Assembly (NCBI RefSeq): GCF_030811595.1
Contig: NZ_JAUSRB010000002.1
Location: 992,001-1,056,000, forward strand
Reading direction: 5' to 3'
Length of the DNA: 64,000 bases
From: Streptosporangium brasiliense
Lineage (GTDB): Bacteria > Actinomycetota > Actinomycetes > Streptosporangiales > Streptosporangiaceae
In this document: piece by piece, positions 40,387-49,628 of the stretch
Position numbering within the stretch: position 1 is the first letter of the stretch
How the letters are laid out: each line of letters starts with the position of its first letter
Made by a program: the position numbers and the translations under genes
Notes under the pieces: generated by a model
Database searches by the model: none
Told to the model about the DNA's origin: nothing
The model's input: only the letters and a program-made list of their open reading frames with translations

Positions 40387-41554
40387 AGCACTCATCCTCG
40401 TCGAGAACCTCTCCGTGCCGTTCGACCGGCGGGTGTGGCAGGAAAGCACCACACTGCGCGACGCCGGCTGGGACGTGCACGTCATCTGTCCCCAGGGCAC
40501 CAGACGCGACACCGAGCCGCGCGTCGAGATAGACGGGGTGAAGATCTACCGATATCCGCTGCGGGCGGCGACCGGCGGCCCGCTCGGCTACCTGCAGGAG
40601 TACGGCTCGGCGCTGTGGCACACCTTCCGGCTCGCCCGGCGTGTCGGGCGGGTGGACGTCGTGCACGCCTGCAACCCGCCGGACCTGCTGTTCCTCGTGG
40701 CGAGAATGCTCAAGCGGCGCGGCGCGCGGTTCGTGTTCGACCAGCACGACCTGGTGCCCGAGCTCTACCTGTCCCGCTTCGACCGCGGCAAGGACTTCCT
40801 CTACCGGGCCGTGTGCCGGCTCGAACGGCTCACCTACCGGGCGGCCGACGTGGTCATCGCGACCAACGAGAGCTACCGCGAGGTCGCGATCACCCGGGGC
40901 GGCAAGCGGCCCGAGAAGGTGTTCGTGGTGCGCAGCGCGCCGGCGGTCGAGCGCTTCCACCAGGTCCCCGTGGAGGAGGGGCTCAGGCGCGGGAAGCCGC
41001 ACCTGCTGTGCTACCTCGGCGTGATGGGCCCGCAGGACGGCGTGGACTACGCCCTGCGGTCGCTGGCCAAGCTCCGCGACGACCTGGGCCGCACCGACTG
41101 GCACGCGGTGTTCGTCGGCGCCGGCGACACCTTCGAGGACATGATCGCTCTCTCCCGCGAGCTGGGCCTTGCGGACTCCGTCGAGTTCACCGGCCGGATC
41201 CCGGACGAGGACCTGCTGCGCTACCTGTCCGCGGCGGACGTGTGCCTCGCGCCGGACCCGCTCAACCCGCTCAACGACGTGTCCACCATGAACAAGATCA
41301 TGGAGTACATGGCGATGGGCCGCCCGGTCGTCTCCTTCGACCTCCGGGAGGCGAGGGTCTCGGCCGGGGACGCCGCCGTCTACGCGCCGGCCAACGACGA
41401 GTCGGAGTTCGCCAAGCTGGTCGCCCGGCTGCTCGACGATCCGCAGGAGCGGCACCGGATGGGCGAGATCGGCAGGGCCCGGGTCACCGGCCCGCTGTCC
41501 TGGGAACGCTCCAGGGTCGCGCTCCTGGCCGCCTACGAGGCCGCCCGTTCCTGA
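40376..41554 (+). CDS. Family 4 glycosyltransferase
   Basis: A 392-residue GT-B enzyme. The N-terminal domain has LILVENLSVPFDRRVWQES and VFDQHDLVPELYL, and the C-terminal donor domain has L-C-Y-L-G-V-M-G-P-Q-D-G-V-D-Y and the signature PLNDVSTMNKIMEYMAMGRPVVS with its E-x7-E-like pattern. TTG start, coupled to the dehydrogenase by an 11-base overlap, which suggests it may use the uronic acid product. A methyltransferase gene follows. Confidence 0.9.
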   Translation: MAGKALILVENLSVPFDRRVWQESTTLRDAGWDVHVICPQGTRRDTEPRVEIDGVKIYRYPLRAATGGPLGYLQEYGSALWHTFRLARRVGRVDVVHACNPPDLLFLVARMLKRRGARFVFDQHDLVPELYLSRFDRGKDFLYRAVCRLERLTYRAADVVIATNESYREVAITRGGKRPEKVFVVRSAPAVERFHQVPVEEGLRRGKPHLLCYLGVMGPQDGVDYALRSLAKLRDDLGRTDWHAVFVGAGDTFEDMIALSRELGLADSVEFTGRIPDEDLLRYLSAADVCLAPDPLNPLNDVSTMNKIMEYMAMGRPVVSFDLREARVSAGDAAVYAPANDESEFAKLVARLLDDPQERHRMGEIGRARVTGPLSWERSRVALLAAYEAARS

Positions 41555-41609
41555 GACCTGAGTGACAAGCGCCTGTTCCTTGGCGCCGAGTGAGAAAGGG
41601 ACCACCGCC

Positions 41610-42371
41610 ATGAGCGTGCTCATCGAGACCATGTCCACCGCGGAGGCCGCCTCCCTGGTGGAGGGCTGCGTCGACGCGGGCACGGCAGCCGTGACCGGGC
41701 TGCTGGAGGGGGTGCGGCGGTCCTACGCGTGGTTACGCCGCAGCAGCGTCCAGCTCCTGTTCGAACGCCGGTACGGCGTGCGGACCGCGGAGGTCGTGAG
41801 CCTCGACGAGTTCGGGCTCGGCCACCAGGAGCGGGTCTACTATTCGGCGGCGAACTGGCAGACCCTGCGGCGCACGCTGCCCCTGCGCGACGTCGGCGAG
41901 CACGACGTGTTCATCGACCTCGGCTCCGGCATGGGCCGCATGGTGCTGGAGGCGGCGTCGCGATACCCGTTCCGGAAGGTGATCGGCGTCGAGCTGTCCG
42001 AGCAGCTCAACGACATCGCCCGGGAGAACATCGCCAACACCCGCCTCCGCCTGCGCTGCGCGGACATCGACCTCGTCCGGTCCGATGTCCTCGAATACGA
42101 GATCCCCGACGACGTGAGCGTGGTGTTCCTCAACAACCCCTTCCGGGGCGAGATCTTCGCGGCCGCGATCGAGAAGCTGCTCGCGACCGTGGACCGGAAC
42201 CCGCGCCCGGTCACGGTGATCTACTTCAACCCGGTCGAGGAGGCGTTCCTGCTGGGCACCGGCCGTTTCCGCCACCTCCGGACGGTGACCCGGGGCCGGA
42301 GGGCCCCGGAGGACGACAGCCCGTTCGGCACGGTCCGGGTGTATGCGATCACCGAGCGGGCCGGTGCCTGA
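41610..42371 (+). CDS. Class I SAM-dependent methyltransferase
   Basis: A 253-residue enzyme. Motif I is DVFIDLGSGMGRMVLEAA, followed by VIGVELSEQLNDIARENI (acid at the end of strand 2) and VVFLNNPFRGEI at strand 4. The N-terminal 90 residues are helical and family-specific. The acceptor is unknown; it may be a sugar of the glycan. The ATG has GAGAAAGGG 10 bases upstream; an earlier in-frame ATG lacks one. Confidence 0.85.
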   Translation: MSVLIETMSTAEAASLVEGCVDAGTAAVTGLLEGVRRSYAWLRRSSVQLLFERRYGVRTAEVVSLDEFGLGHQERVYYSAANWQTLRRTLPLRDVGEHDVFIDLGSGMGRMVLEAASRYPFRKVIGVELSEQLNDIARENIANTRLRLRCADIDLVRSDVLEYEIPDDVSVVFLNNPFRGEIFAAAIEKLLATVDRNPRPVTVIYFNPVEEAFLLGTGRFRHLRTVTRGRRAPEDDSPFGTVRVYAITERAGA

Positions 42372-42621
42372 CCGTACCGACCGCACAGCAGCCCGCACGG
42401 CCGGCCGTACCGAGCGCACGGCCTGTACGGCCGGCCGTACCGAGCACACGGTCACCGTGGCCGACCGCATCGCCCGCACGGCCGCCGTGGCCGGCCGTAC
42501 CGACCGCACGGCCGCCGCTACGCCCGGCGGGACCGCCCGCACGGGCGGCGCCGACCGCGTGGGCGGCGCCGACCGCGTGGGCGGCGCCGACCGCGTGGGC
42601 GGTGCGGTGGGTCCGGGCGGG
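42372..42621. repeat. Repeat-rich spacer between converging genes
   Basis: Three exact copies of an 18-bp unit (GGGCGGCGCCGACCGCGT) lie at 42543-42596. Before them, ACGGCCGGCCGTACCGA recurs with variations (about 42395-42510). No gene is evident, though frames stay open through it on both strands. Confidence 0.8.
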
Positions 42622-43527
42622 TCATCCGCCCGGCTGCGCCCGGCTGCCGGCGTCCGTGCCCCACTGGACCTGGCCACCGCGCCGAGCCCGCACCCGGGTC
42701 AGTGCCCGGTCCATGAGCAGGACGGTGAGATAGCAGACCGCGTCGGACGGGCTCACCTTCCGCCCCGCCACCAGGGCGCCCAGGGAGCTCAGCCGCAGGC
42801 GGCCCTCGGCGGCGGACCGGCCCAGCTCGGCGAGCTGCCGGTTGCCCAGGCGCACCCGCACCCGCCGGTTCAGGTGCGCCGAGACGGTTCTCGCCGGGCG
42901 GACCAGCGACCGGGCCTCGGGCACCACCACCCGTTCGTGGGGCGCGAAGCTGCCGTGCACCCAGCCGTCGTCGGAGATCACATCCGGCAGGGGGAAGACC
43001 CTGGCGTGCCCCCGCTCGGTGAGAACGTAGACGCCGACCCCCGCCAGTGCCCGGAACGGCGCGATCAGCTGGTCGTGCACCCGGTGCATGCGCCGGGCGA
43101 TCCAGCCGACCCCGTCCAGGTCCAGCACCGGGACCGGGGCGCAGGCGAGCACGCCGGGCCGGCCGGCGGCGGCCACGAGGGCGCGCACCGACTCCGCGCT
43201 CAGCTCGACGTCGGCGTCGAGATACACGCGGGGGAAGGTCCGGCAGACCTCGTCGCCGAGCCTCAGGGCGTTGGCCTTGCCCGGGACCGGCGTCTCCACG
43301 ACCCGCACACCGGCCCGCCTGGCGACCTCCGCCGTGCGGTCGGAGCACGCGTTCGCGACCACCACCACGTCGAACTCGCCCGGCGCCGTCCCCGCGAGCA
43401 GCCGCCGCAGGCCGGCCGCGACGACGGCCTCCTCGTTGTGCGCGGGCACGACGACGCTGACAACCGGCCACCGCTCGCCGGACCGTCCGGGGTCCGGCGG
43501 AACGTCCTCATCCGCAGCGTCGTTCAC
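42622..43527 (-). CDS. Family 2 glycosyltransferase
   Basis: A 301-residue GT2 enzyme: V-S-V-V-V-P-A-H-N-E-E-A-V-V, V-V-V-A-N-A-C-S-D-R-T, G-K-A-N-A-L-R-L-G-D-E and the D-x-D motif in RVYLDADVELS. A D-D-G-W-V segment near 195 is the likely acceptor base region. The GTG has GGGAGGC 6 bases upstream; a longer open frame upstream is anti-sense to the epimerase-like gene and is ignored. Divergent from that gene by 54 bases. Confidence 0.88.
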   Translation of the reverse strand: MNDAADEDVPPDPGRSGERWPVVSVVVPAHNEEAVVAAGLRRLLAGTAPGEFDVVVVANACSDRTAEVARRAGVRVVETPVPGKANALRLGDEVCRTFPRVYLDADVELSAESVRALVAAAGRPGVLACAPVPVLDLDGVGWIARRMHRVHDQLIAPFRALAGVGVYVLTERGHARVFPLPDVISDDGWVHGSFAPHERVVVPEARSLVRPARTVSAHLNRRVRVRLGNRQLAELGRSAAEGRLRLSSLGALVAGRKVSPSDAVCYLTVLLMDRALTRVRARRGGQVQWGTDAGSRAQPGG

Positions 43528-43581
43528 CGCAACGCCTCCCGCTCGCCTCTGCCGACTCGCCTCTGAGAAAAGGATGACCCG

Positions 43582-44145
43582 ATGAGAGTAGAACGGACCA
43601 AAATCGACGGGGTGCTGTTGTTCATTCCGACGCCACACCGTGACGACCGGGGGCTGTTCACCAGGACCTTCGACAAGGCCGTCGCCGAGGAGGCCGGGCT
43701 GGACCCCGCGGCGTTCGTCCAGGACAGCCAGTCGCGCTCGCGGCAGGGGACGGTCCGCGGGATGCACGGCCGCTCCGGCCGGGGCGAGGCCAAGCTGGTG
43801 CGCTGCGCGCGCGGAGCGGTGCAGGACGTGCTCGTCGACGCCCGTCCCGGCTCGCCCACCTTCGGTGAGCAGACCTCCGTGCTGCTCGACGACGAGACGT
43901 TCGTCACCCTCTACGTGCCCCCCGGGCTGCTGCACGGTTTCCAGGCCCTGACCGAGCAGACCGACGTCTGCTACCGCATCGACCGGGAGCACGACCCGGC
44001 CGAGGACCTCTCCGTCCGCTACGACGATCCCGAGCTGCGGATCCACTGGCCGCTCCCGGTGACGGCGATCAGCGGACGGGATCTTTCTGCGGGATCATGG
44101 GCACAGCTGCGGGACCGGCTCCGCGGTCCGGACGCGATGGAGTGA
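43582..44145 (+). CDS. dTDP-4-dehydrorhamnose 3,5-epimerase-like cupin
   Basis: A 187-residue RmlC-family cupin: P-x-x-D-D-R-G-x-F-T-R, the catalytic His in V-R-G-M-H-G, V-Q-D-V-L-V-D-A-R-P-G-S-P-T-F-G and PPGLLHGF. It acts on 4-keto deoxy-sugar nucleotides. A second RmlC homologue near the window end differs clearly, so the two probably serve different sugars. ATG with AAAGGA 9 bases upstream. Confidence 0.88.
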   Translation: MRVERTKIDGVLLFIPTPHRDDRGLFTRTFDKAVAEEAGLDPAAFVQDSQSRSRQGTVRGMHGRSGRGEAKLVRCARGAVQDVLVDARPGSPTFGEQTSVLLDDETFVTLYVPPGLLHGFQALTEQTDVCYRIDREHDPAEDLSVRYDDPELRIHWPLPVTAISGRDLSAGSWAQLRDRLRGPDAME

Positions 44146-44151
44146 ACGACA

Positions 44152-45048
44152 ATGCGATGGGTGAGTCTGGCCGCCGCCGTCTCAGCGATCACCATGATGT
44201 CCCTGGCGGGATGCACCTCCTCGGCCGAGAGCCCGCCGGGCAGGCCCACCGGCACCCCGATCGAGCCCACGGCCGCCTCCCGCTGCCCCGAGTATCCGAC
44301 CCCGGCCTGCACCGGCGTGCCGCCCGGCACCAGGCTGACCGCGCTGGCCCTCAACGAGGACGGCGCCGCCTACCGGGTCAGGACTCCCGGAACGGTGCTG
44401 GACGGCGTGCACATCCCGGGCGACCTGCTGATCCACGCCGCCGACGTCACGGTCAGGAACAGCCGGATCGACGGGCTCGTCATCAACGCCGACGGGCCCA
44501 AGACCTACCGCTTCACCATCACCGACTCGACCATCGGACCCGCCAAGGGCTGCCAGACCCTGCCCGGCATCGGACAGGACAAATACACCGCCCTGCGCGT
44601 GCACATCCGCGGCCACGGCGACGGCTTCCGCGCCTCCGGCGACGACGTCGTCATCCGCGACTCCTACGCCGCCCTGTGCTCCAACCCGGGCGACCATTCC
44701 GACGGCATCCAGACCTACGACACCGGCAAGGGCCTGATCTTCGACCACAACACCATCGACCAGCGCGGCGCCAAGGACGTCACCGCTCCGATCTTCCTCG
44801 TGGACAAGCAGATCGTCGACGCGGTCATCACCAACAATCTGATCATGGGTGGCACCTACAGCATCCAGCTACGGAACGGGCGCGGAAAGCTGGTCATGCG
44901 CGGCAACAAACTGGTCGACAAGTCATGGGTTTACGGTCCGGTCGATTCGGAATGCAAGGCGATCGACTGGGCCGACAACTCGCTGGTGACGATCGATCAG
45001 AACTACCGCGTCACCTCGACCGTCGGCCCACTGAGCTGCGTGGGGTGA
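44152..45048 (+). CDS. Secreted right-handed beta-helix lipoprotein
   Basis: A 298-residue exported protein with a signal peptide and lipobox (MMSLAGC). The rest is a right-handed parallel beta-helix with short repeated coils such as V-T-V-R-N-S-R-I-D-G, T-I-T-D-S-T-I and F-D-H-N-T-I. Such folds bind or cleave polysaccharide; no lyase catalytic set is obvious. The C-terminal about 245 residues are nearly the same as those of the next gene, including about 290 bases with only a handful of mismatches by eye. Starts 6 bases after the epimerase-like gene. Confidence 0.82.
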   Translation: MRWVSLAAAVSAITMMSLAGCTSSAESPPGRPTGTPIEPTAASRCPEYPTPACTGVPPGTRLTALALNEDGAAYRVRTPGTVLDGVHIPGDLLIHAADVTVRNSRIDGLVINADGPKTYRFTITDSTIGPAKGCQTLPGIGQDKYTALRVHIRGHGDGFRASGDDVVIRDSYAALCSNPGDHSDGIQTYDTGKGLIFDHNTIDQRGAKDVTAPIFLVDKQIVDAVITNNLIMGGTYSIQLRNGRGKLVMRGNKLVDKSWVYGPVDSECKAIDWADNSLVTIDQNYRVTSTVGPLSCVG

Positions 45049-45274
45049 CCTTCATATCAGCTTTTCCGCATTGTTGGCGCATCATCGGAGATGCCCGTCG
45101 CGCTTGAGAGGGCGAGTAAACGACATAGTCCGATAATCGTCATTGAAAACTCTTATAGCCAATACCCGCAAAACTGATGCGTATCTATGACCTCAGCCGC
45201 AACAATGGCCTCTGCGCGAGGACCAAACGGACACATTGTCGAGCCGACCGCAGATCGGCGCGGAGGTCAGAGAG
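45049..45274. promoter_or_regulatory. AT-richer promoter region before the second beta-helix gene
   Basis: Bases 45110-45195 are unusually AT-rich for this genome and include TTATAG (about 45151), a possible -10 element. The ribosome-binding site GGAGG (45262-45266) lies 8 bases before the ATG. Confidence 0.4.
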
Positions 45275-47182
45275 ATGACCAGTACACGCCCCCCACGCCG
45301 GGGTGGAGCCAGCGAAGGCGGACCACCCCGCCGCCGGCGGACGCAACCGGGGCTGGCGGCAGTCCTGGGTGTGGCCCTCGTGGCGGCGGCCGTCCCGGCT
45401 GTCTGGTTCCTCACCCGTGACGGCGCCACCGTGGAGCAGACGGCCGCGGAGCAGCCCGCGCCCGCCGCCAGGCCGTACAAGCCCAAGGAGACGAGCTTCT
45501 GGTCGACCGACACGCGGGTGAAGGCATCACCCCGTGCGGACCGCACACCCGTCGAGCTGGGCATGCGCTTCACCGCGGCCCACAGCGGCTGGGTGACGGG
45601 GGTCCGGTTCTACAAGGCCCGCGGCGACAAGGGCAAGCACACCGGGAGCCTGTGGAGTGCGGGCGGCAAGCGGCTGGCGCGCGTCACGTTCGCCGGAGAG
45701 AGCGCCGCGGGCTGGCAGGAGGCCCGCTTCGCCTCGCCGGTCCAGCTCAAGGCCAAGCAGATCTACACGGTCTCCTACCACAGCGCAGGCGGCAACTATG
45801 TCGGCAGCACGGGCTTCGACTCCGCCCGCTCCGGCCCGCTGACCACGGCCTCCCGTAACGCGGGAGTCTTCGGGTACGGCACGAGCGCCTTCCCGCGCCG
45901 GTGGAACCCCAAGGGTTACAACTACTGGGTGGACGTCATCTTCAAATGGCGCGACCGCTCTCCGGCACCCGGGACCACGCAGTCGCCCCAGCCGTCGCAG
46001 CCGACGGCACCGGAGCGGACGCCGGCCGACACGCCCACTCCGGGCGTCACCTCCTCCGGCACCGACCAGACTCCCGGCACGGGTCCGAGCGAGACGGGCG
46101 GCACGGGTCCCAGCCCGAGCACGAGCGGCGAGGGCACCCCGACCCCGAGCACGAGCGACAGCACGGATCCCAGCCCGAGCGCGAGCGACAGCACCGGCCC
46201 CAGCCCGAGCGCGAGCACCACCGAGCCGGGCACGCCGACGCCGACCTCGACCCCGGAGCAGACGCCGACCCCGAAAGTGACACCTACCTCGACCCCGAAG
46301 GTGACACCGACCCCGAAGGTGACACCAACCTCGACTCCAAAGGTGACACCGACCCCGAAGGTGACGCCGACGCTGACCGCGGGGCCGACGCTGACTCCCG
46401 ACCCGGGTAACGGCGGTTGCGCGGCCCACCCGACCCCGGCCTGCACCGGCGTGCCGCCCGGCACCACGCTGACCGCGATGACCCTCAACGAGGACGGCGC
46501 CGCCTACCGGGTCACCAAGCCCGGCGCCGTGCTGAACGGTGTGCACATCCGGGGTGACCTGCTGATCCACGCCGAGGGCGTGACCGTCAAGAACAGCCAG
46601 ATCGACGGGGGCGTCATCAACGCCGACGGGCCCAGGACCTACCGCTTCACCATCACCGACTCGACCATCGGACCCGCCAAGGGCTGCCAGACCCTGCCCG
46701 GCATCGGACAGGACAAATACACCGCCCTGCGCGTGCACATCCGCGGCCACGGCGACGGCTTCCGCGCCTCCGGCGACGACATCGTCATCCGCGACTCCTA
46801 CGCCGCCCTGTGCTCCAACCCCGGCGACCACTCCGACGGCATCCAGACCTACGACACCGGCAAGGGCCTGATCTTCGACCACAACACCATCGACCAGCGC
46901 GGCGCCAAGGACGTCACCGCACCGATCTTCCTGGTCGACGACCAGATCGTCGACGCCACCGTCACCGACAACCTCGTGATGGGCGGCACCTACAGCATCC
47001 AGCTGAAGAACGCACGCGGAAAGCTGGTCATGCGCGGCAACAGGCTGGTCGACAAGTCATGGCTCTTCGGACCGGTCGAGGCCGACTGCAGGTCCATCGA
47101 CTGGGCCGACAACTCACTGGTGACGATCGACCAGAACTACCGGATCACCTCGACCGTCGGCCCGCTGAAGTGTGAAGGCTGA
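45275..47182 (+). CDS. Membrane-anchored DUF4082 plus beta-helix surface protein
   Basis: A 635-residue protein: cytoplasmic Arg-rich start, membrane helix (about 27-46), a DUF4082-type beta-sandwich (about 74-224; ELGMRFTAAHSGWVTGVRFY, Y-T-V-S-Y-H-S-A-G-G-N-Y), a long Pro/Thr/Ser linker (about 227-390) with G-P-S-E-T and T-P-K-V-T-P-T repeats, and the beta-helix (about 395-635) shared with the preceding gene. DUF4082 modules are often carbohydrate-binding. It may bind the glycan made by this locus at the cell surface. It looks like a fusion of a DUF4082 module to a copy of the neighbour's helix. Confidence 0.85.
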   Translation: MTSTRPPRRGGASEGGPPRRRRTQPGLAAVLGVALVAAAVPAVWFLTRDGATVEQTAAEQPAPAARPYKPKETSFWSTDTRVKASPRADRTPVELGMRFTAAHSGWVTGVRFYKARGDKGKHTGSLWSAGGKRLARVTFAGESAAGWQEARFASPVQLKAKQIYTVSYHSAGGNYVGSTGFDSARSGPLTTASRNAGVFGYGTSAFPRRWNPKGYNYWVDVIFKWRDRSPAPGTTQSPQPSQPTAPERTPADTPTPGVTSSGTDQTPGTGPSETGGTGPSPSTSGEGTPTPSTSDSTDPSPSASDSTGPSPSASTTEPGTPTPTSTPEQTPTPKVTPTSTPKVTPTPKVTPTSTPKVTPTPKVTPTLTAGPTLTPDPGNGGCAAHPTPACTGVPPGTTLTAMTLNEDGAAYRVTKPGAVLNGVHIRGDLLIHAEGVTVKNSQIDGGVINADGPRTYRFTITDSTIGPAKGCQTLPGIGQDKYTALRVHIRGHGDGFRASGDDIVIRDSYAALCSNPGDHSDGIQTYDTGKGLIFDHNTIDQRGAKDVTAPIFLVDDQIVDATVTDNLVMGGTYSIQLKNARGKLVMRGNRLVDKSWLFGPVEADCRSIDWADNSLVTIDQNYRITSTVGPLKCEG

Positions 47183-47257
47183 GCTGATGAAGGCTTGGCC
47201 GATGAAGGCTGAGCTGTGAGGGCTGAGTCCGAAGTGTGAAGCCGAGGGTGCGGACGG

Positions 47258-48655
47258 TCAGGCTCCGGTCTGACCACCCGTGCCACCGGATCCGCGCAAC
47301 AGCTCCATGGTGGTGCGGACGCGCCAGGACGGCCAGGACGCGCCGGGGGCGCGGGGACGGACCGCGGCTGACTCGGTGACGCTGCGCAGCAGCGACCCCG
47401 CGGCACCGATCAGCAGGAACGCCAGCCCGGTGACGATGGCGAAGGACAGCAGGTCGAAGGTCGCCGCCCCGATCAGCGGGACCACCATGCAGGCGGCCAG
47501 GGTGAGACCCAGGTCGCGAGTGCCGGGGTCGTTGCTCAGGTGGCGCGCCCGGAGCCCCGCGTACATCGCGCACACGAACATCCCGACGATCGCCCCGATG
47601 CCGATCAGGCCGGTCTCCACCGTGGACAGGATGTACTGGTTGTCGAAGACCTGATGTTTCGGGGCGTACCACGTGCCCGCGCCACGGCCCAGCCACAGGT
47701 GCTTGGCGATCTCGTGGGCGGCGACCTCGTAGTCGTGGGTGCGGTAGCGGATGCTGTCGTCGTTGCCGAAGTTCGCGAACAGGCCGTAGAACGTGCCCAG
47801 CAGCCCCGGAACCATGATCCTCATCAGGACCAGGAAGACGGCGACGACTCCCAGGGCGTACAGCCGCCGCCGGGCGGGCCAGCCGAGGAACAGGATGACA
47901 CCGACGCCGGCCAGCCCGAGCACCGCGGACCGCGAGACCGAGAACATCAGGCCCATCCCGATCAGCCCGGAGCACACCCACCACCGCAGGGCGGGCTCGG
48001 CGCGTTCGCCGGCCTGGAACCCGTAGTGGACGGCGATCGGCAGGAGCATCGCGCACACGACGCCGAACTCGATGGGATGGCCGGTCGTCCCGGCGACCCG
48101 GCGGAAGTCGGAGCGCGCGGTGATGAACCCGTCCTCGGAGGTGTAGCGGAGGCCGGGGATCTGCATGTATTGGGTGAGGTCGAGGTCGAACAGGAACTGG
48201 CAGGCGCCGATCACCGCGATGACCGAGCCAGCCACCACGAGGGCCTGGAGCACGAAGTCGAGGCGTGCGACGCCGCGGACCCCGTCGCACATCATGAGCG
48301 CGATCCCGGCGTTGGCCACCAGCAGGACCAGGGCGTGGTCGGCGAGGTTGAGCTCGTCGGACGGCATGTAGCCGTAGGTGGCGTAGCCGTAGGTGGCGAG
48401 CATCGCGGTCAGGAAGACGAACAGCGCGGTGCGCACCGGGTTGCGCCCCTTGGCCATCCCCAGCGTGAGGGTGAGGTGCGCGCACAGCCACAGCAGGGCC
48501 GCGGCGAGGGCGATGAGGCTGGCCGGCGTGATCGACAGGGGCAGCGCCCGGAAGACCATGCGGGCCGGGACGATCAGCAGGGTCACGGCGAAGATCCCGG
48601 CCAGGGTCGCGCCGTCGGCACGCCGGCGGGCCGGCAGGACGAGTTTGGCCACCAT
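47258..48655 (-). CDS. O-antigen ligase/polymerase-like membrane protein
   Basis: A 465-residue protein with about 11-12 membrane helices. A large extracytoplasmic loop near residues 315-375 contains R-Y-R-T-H-D-Y-E-V and LGRGAGTWYAPKHQ, resembling the O-antigen ligase (Wzy_C) loop with its conserved R and H. It could polymerise the lipid-linked repeat or ligate it. It follows the Wzz-like gene by 3 bases. The 75 bp after its stop contain short GAAGGCTGAG(C/T)-type repeats. Confidence 0.85.
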   Translation of the reverse strand: MVAKLVLPARRRADGATLAGIFAVTLLIVPARMVFRALPLSITPASLIALAAALLWLCAHLTLTLGMAKGRNPVRTALFVFLTAMLATYGYATYGYMPSDELNLADHALVLLVANAGIALMMCDGVRGVARLDFVLQALVVAGSVIAVIGACQFLFDLDLTQYMQIPGLRYTSEDGFITARSDFRRVAGTTGHPIEFGVVCAMLLPIAVHYGFQAGERAEPALRWWVCSGLIGMGLMFSVSRSAVLGLAGVGVILFLGWPARRRLYALGVVAVFLVLMRIMVPGLLGTFYGLFANFGNDDSIRYRTHDYEVAAHEIAKHLWLGRGAGTWYAPKHQVFDNQYILSTVETGLIGIGAIVGMFVCAMYAGLRARHLSNDPGTRDLGLTLAACMVVPLIGAATFDLLSFAIVTGLAFLLIGAAGSLLRSVTESAAVRPRAPGASWPSWRVRTTMELLRGSGGTGGQTGA

Positions 48656-48658
48656 GGG

Positions 48659-49423
48659 TCAGTGCCTCGCAACCGGGCCGTCGGCGGGCGACCGGCCGTT
48701 GAGAGCGGCCCTGACCGGCGTGGGATCCGCCTCCGGGAGCGCGCCGGTGTGGTCCGGGATGCCGGTCCGGCCGCGGAGCCTGCGCCTGTGGAAGAAGCTC
48801 TCGGCCATGAACGTGGCGCACAGACTCGCCACGACGCCCACGCCCGCGGCCGCCGCGACGGCGCGCAGTTTCCGGCCCCGCTGCGCCATCGGGGTGGTCG
48901 GCGGCACCGCCTCGTAGGTGGTGATGTAGGTCGCTATGGGGGCCCGCACCACCTTCTGCCGGTGGTCCAGCTCGGCCTTCGCCCGCACGATGACCCGCTT
49001 GACGATGTCCTGCGCACCGGCCGCCGAGGACGCCTCGCCCTCGATGAACAGGAACGGTCCAGTGGCGAGCGACTCAAGGTTGTTGCCGCCGTTGGTGACC
49101 TTGAAGCCGAAGTCCCCGCCGTCCGTCACGCCGAGTTCGGCCGCCATGTCCGAGGTCCCCATCGCCGCGATGAGGATCGAGGCCGAGATGCTCAGCCCGT
49201 GGTCGAAGTTGAGCATGGGGTTGGTCAGGCCGTTGGGGATGTCGGGGTTGGTCGGCAGGCTCCCACCGGTGGTCGGCGTGGTCAGGATGAGGACCGCGCT
49301 GGAGGTGTAGGTCGTCGGGATCGTCGAGTAGATGCCACCGGCGGCGGTCAACGACAGCGCGAATATCGGCAGGAAGATGTACCAGCGGCGGAAAACGACA
49401 AGGACCGTTCCCCAGAAGTCCAT
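48659..49423 (-). CDS. Wzz-like chain-length determinant protein
   Basis: A 254-residue protein with a membrane helix at each end of a periplasmic-type domain (helices about 17-36 and 200-222). No kinase domain. The middle shares T-T-P-T-T-G-G-S-L-P-T-N-P, then N-G-L-T-N-P and an S-A-S-I-L-I segment with a second Wzz-like protein encoded 1.1 kb away. Such proteins set polymer length. ATG with GGGGAGGAAG upstream. It is paired with the polymerase-like gene. Confidence 0.84.
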   Translation of the reverse strand: MDFWGTVLVVFRRWYIFLPIFALSLTAAGGIYSTIPTTYTSSAVLILTTPTTGGSLPTNPDIPNGLTNPMLNFDHGLSISASILIAAMGTSDMAAELGVTDGGDFGFKVTNGGNNLESLATGPFLFIEGEASSAAGAQDIVKRVIVRAKAELDHRQKVVRAPIATYITTYEAVPPTTPMAQRGRKLRAVAAAAGVGVVASLCATFMAESFFHRRRLRGRTGIPDHTGALPEADPTPVRAALNGRSPADGPVARH

Positions 49424-49628
49424 GCGCGCTTCCTCCCCGAACCTGACGGCGGGCGACCGCACAGAAGCCCGCTAATGGTCATCGCCCGGACCGGGGCGAG
49501 GCGTTACTCGGAATTGGAACGGGCCCGAGGTTGCGCTGAACGCCCGCCGTAACGGAGCAATTGATGTGACGATACTGATTGGGGGTGTTTCATGACCACT
49601 GATCCCGCATGACTGGAGCCCACCGTCC

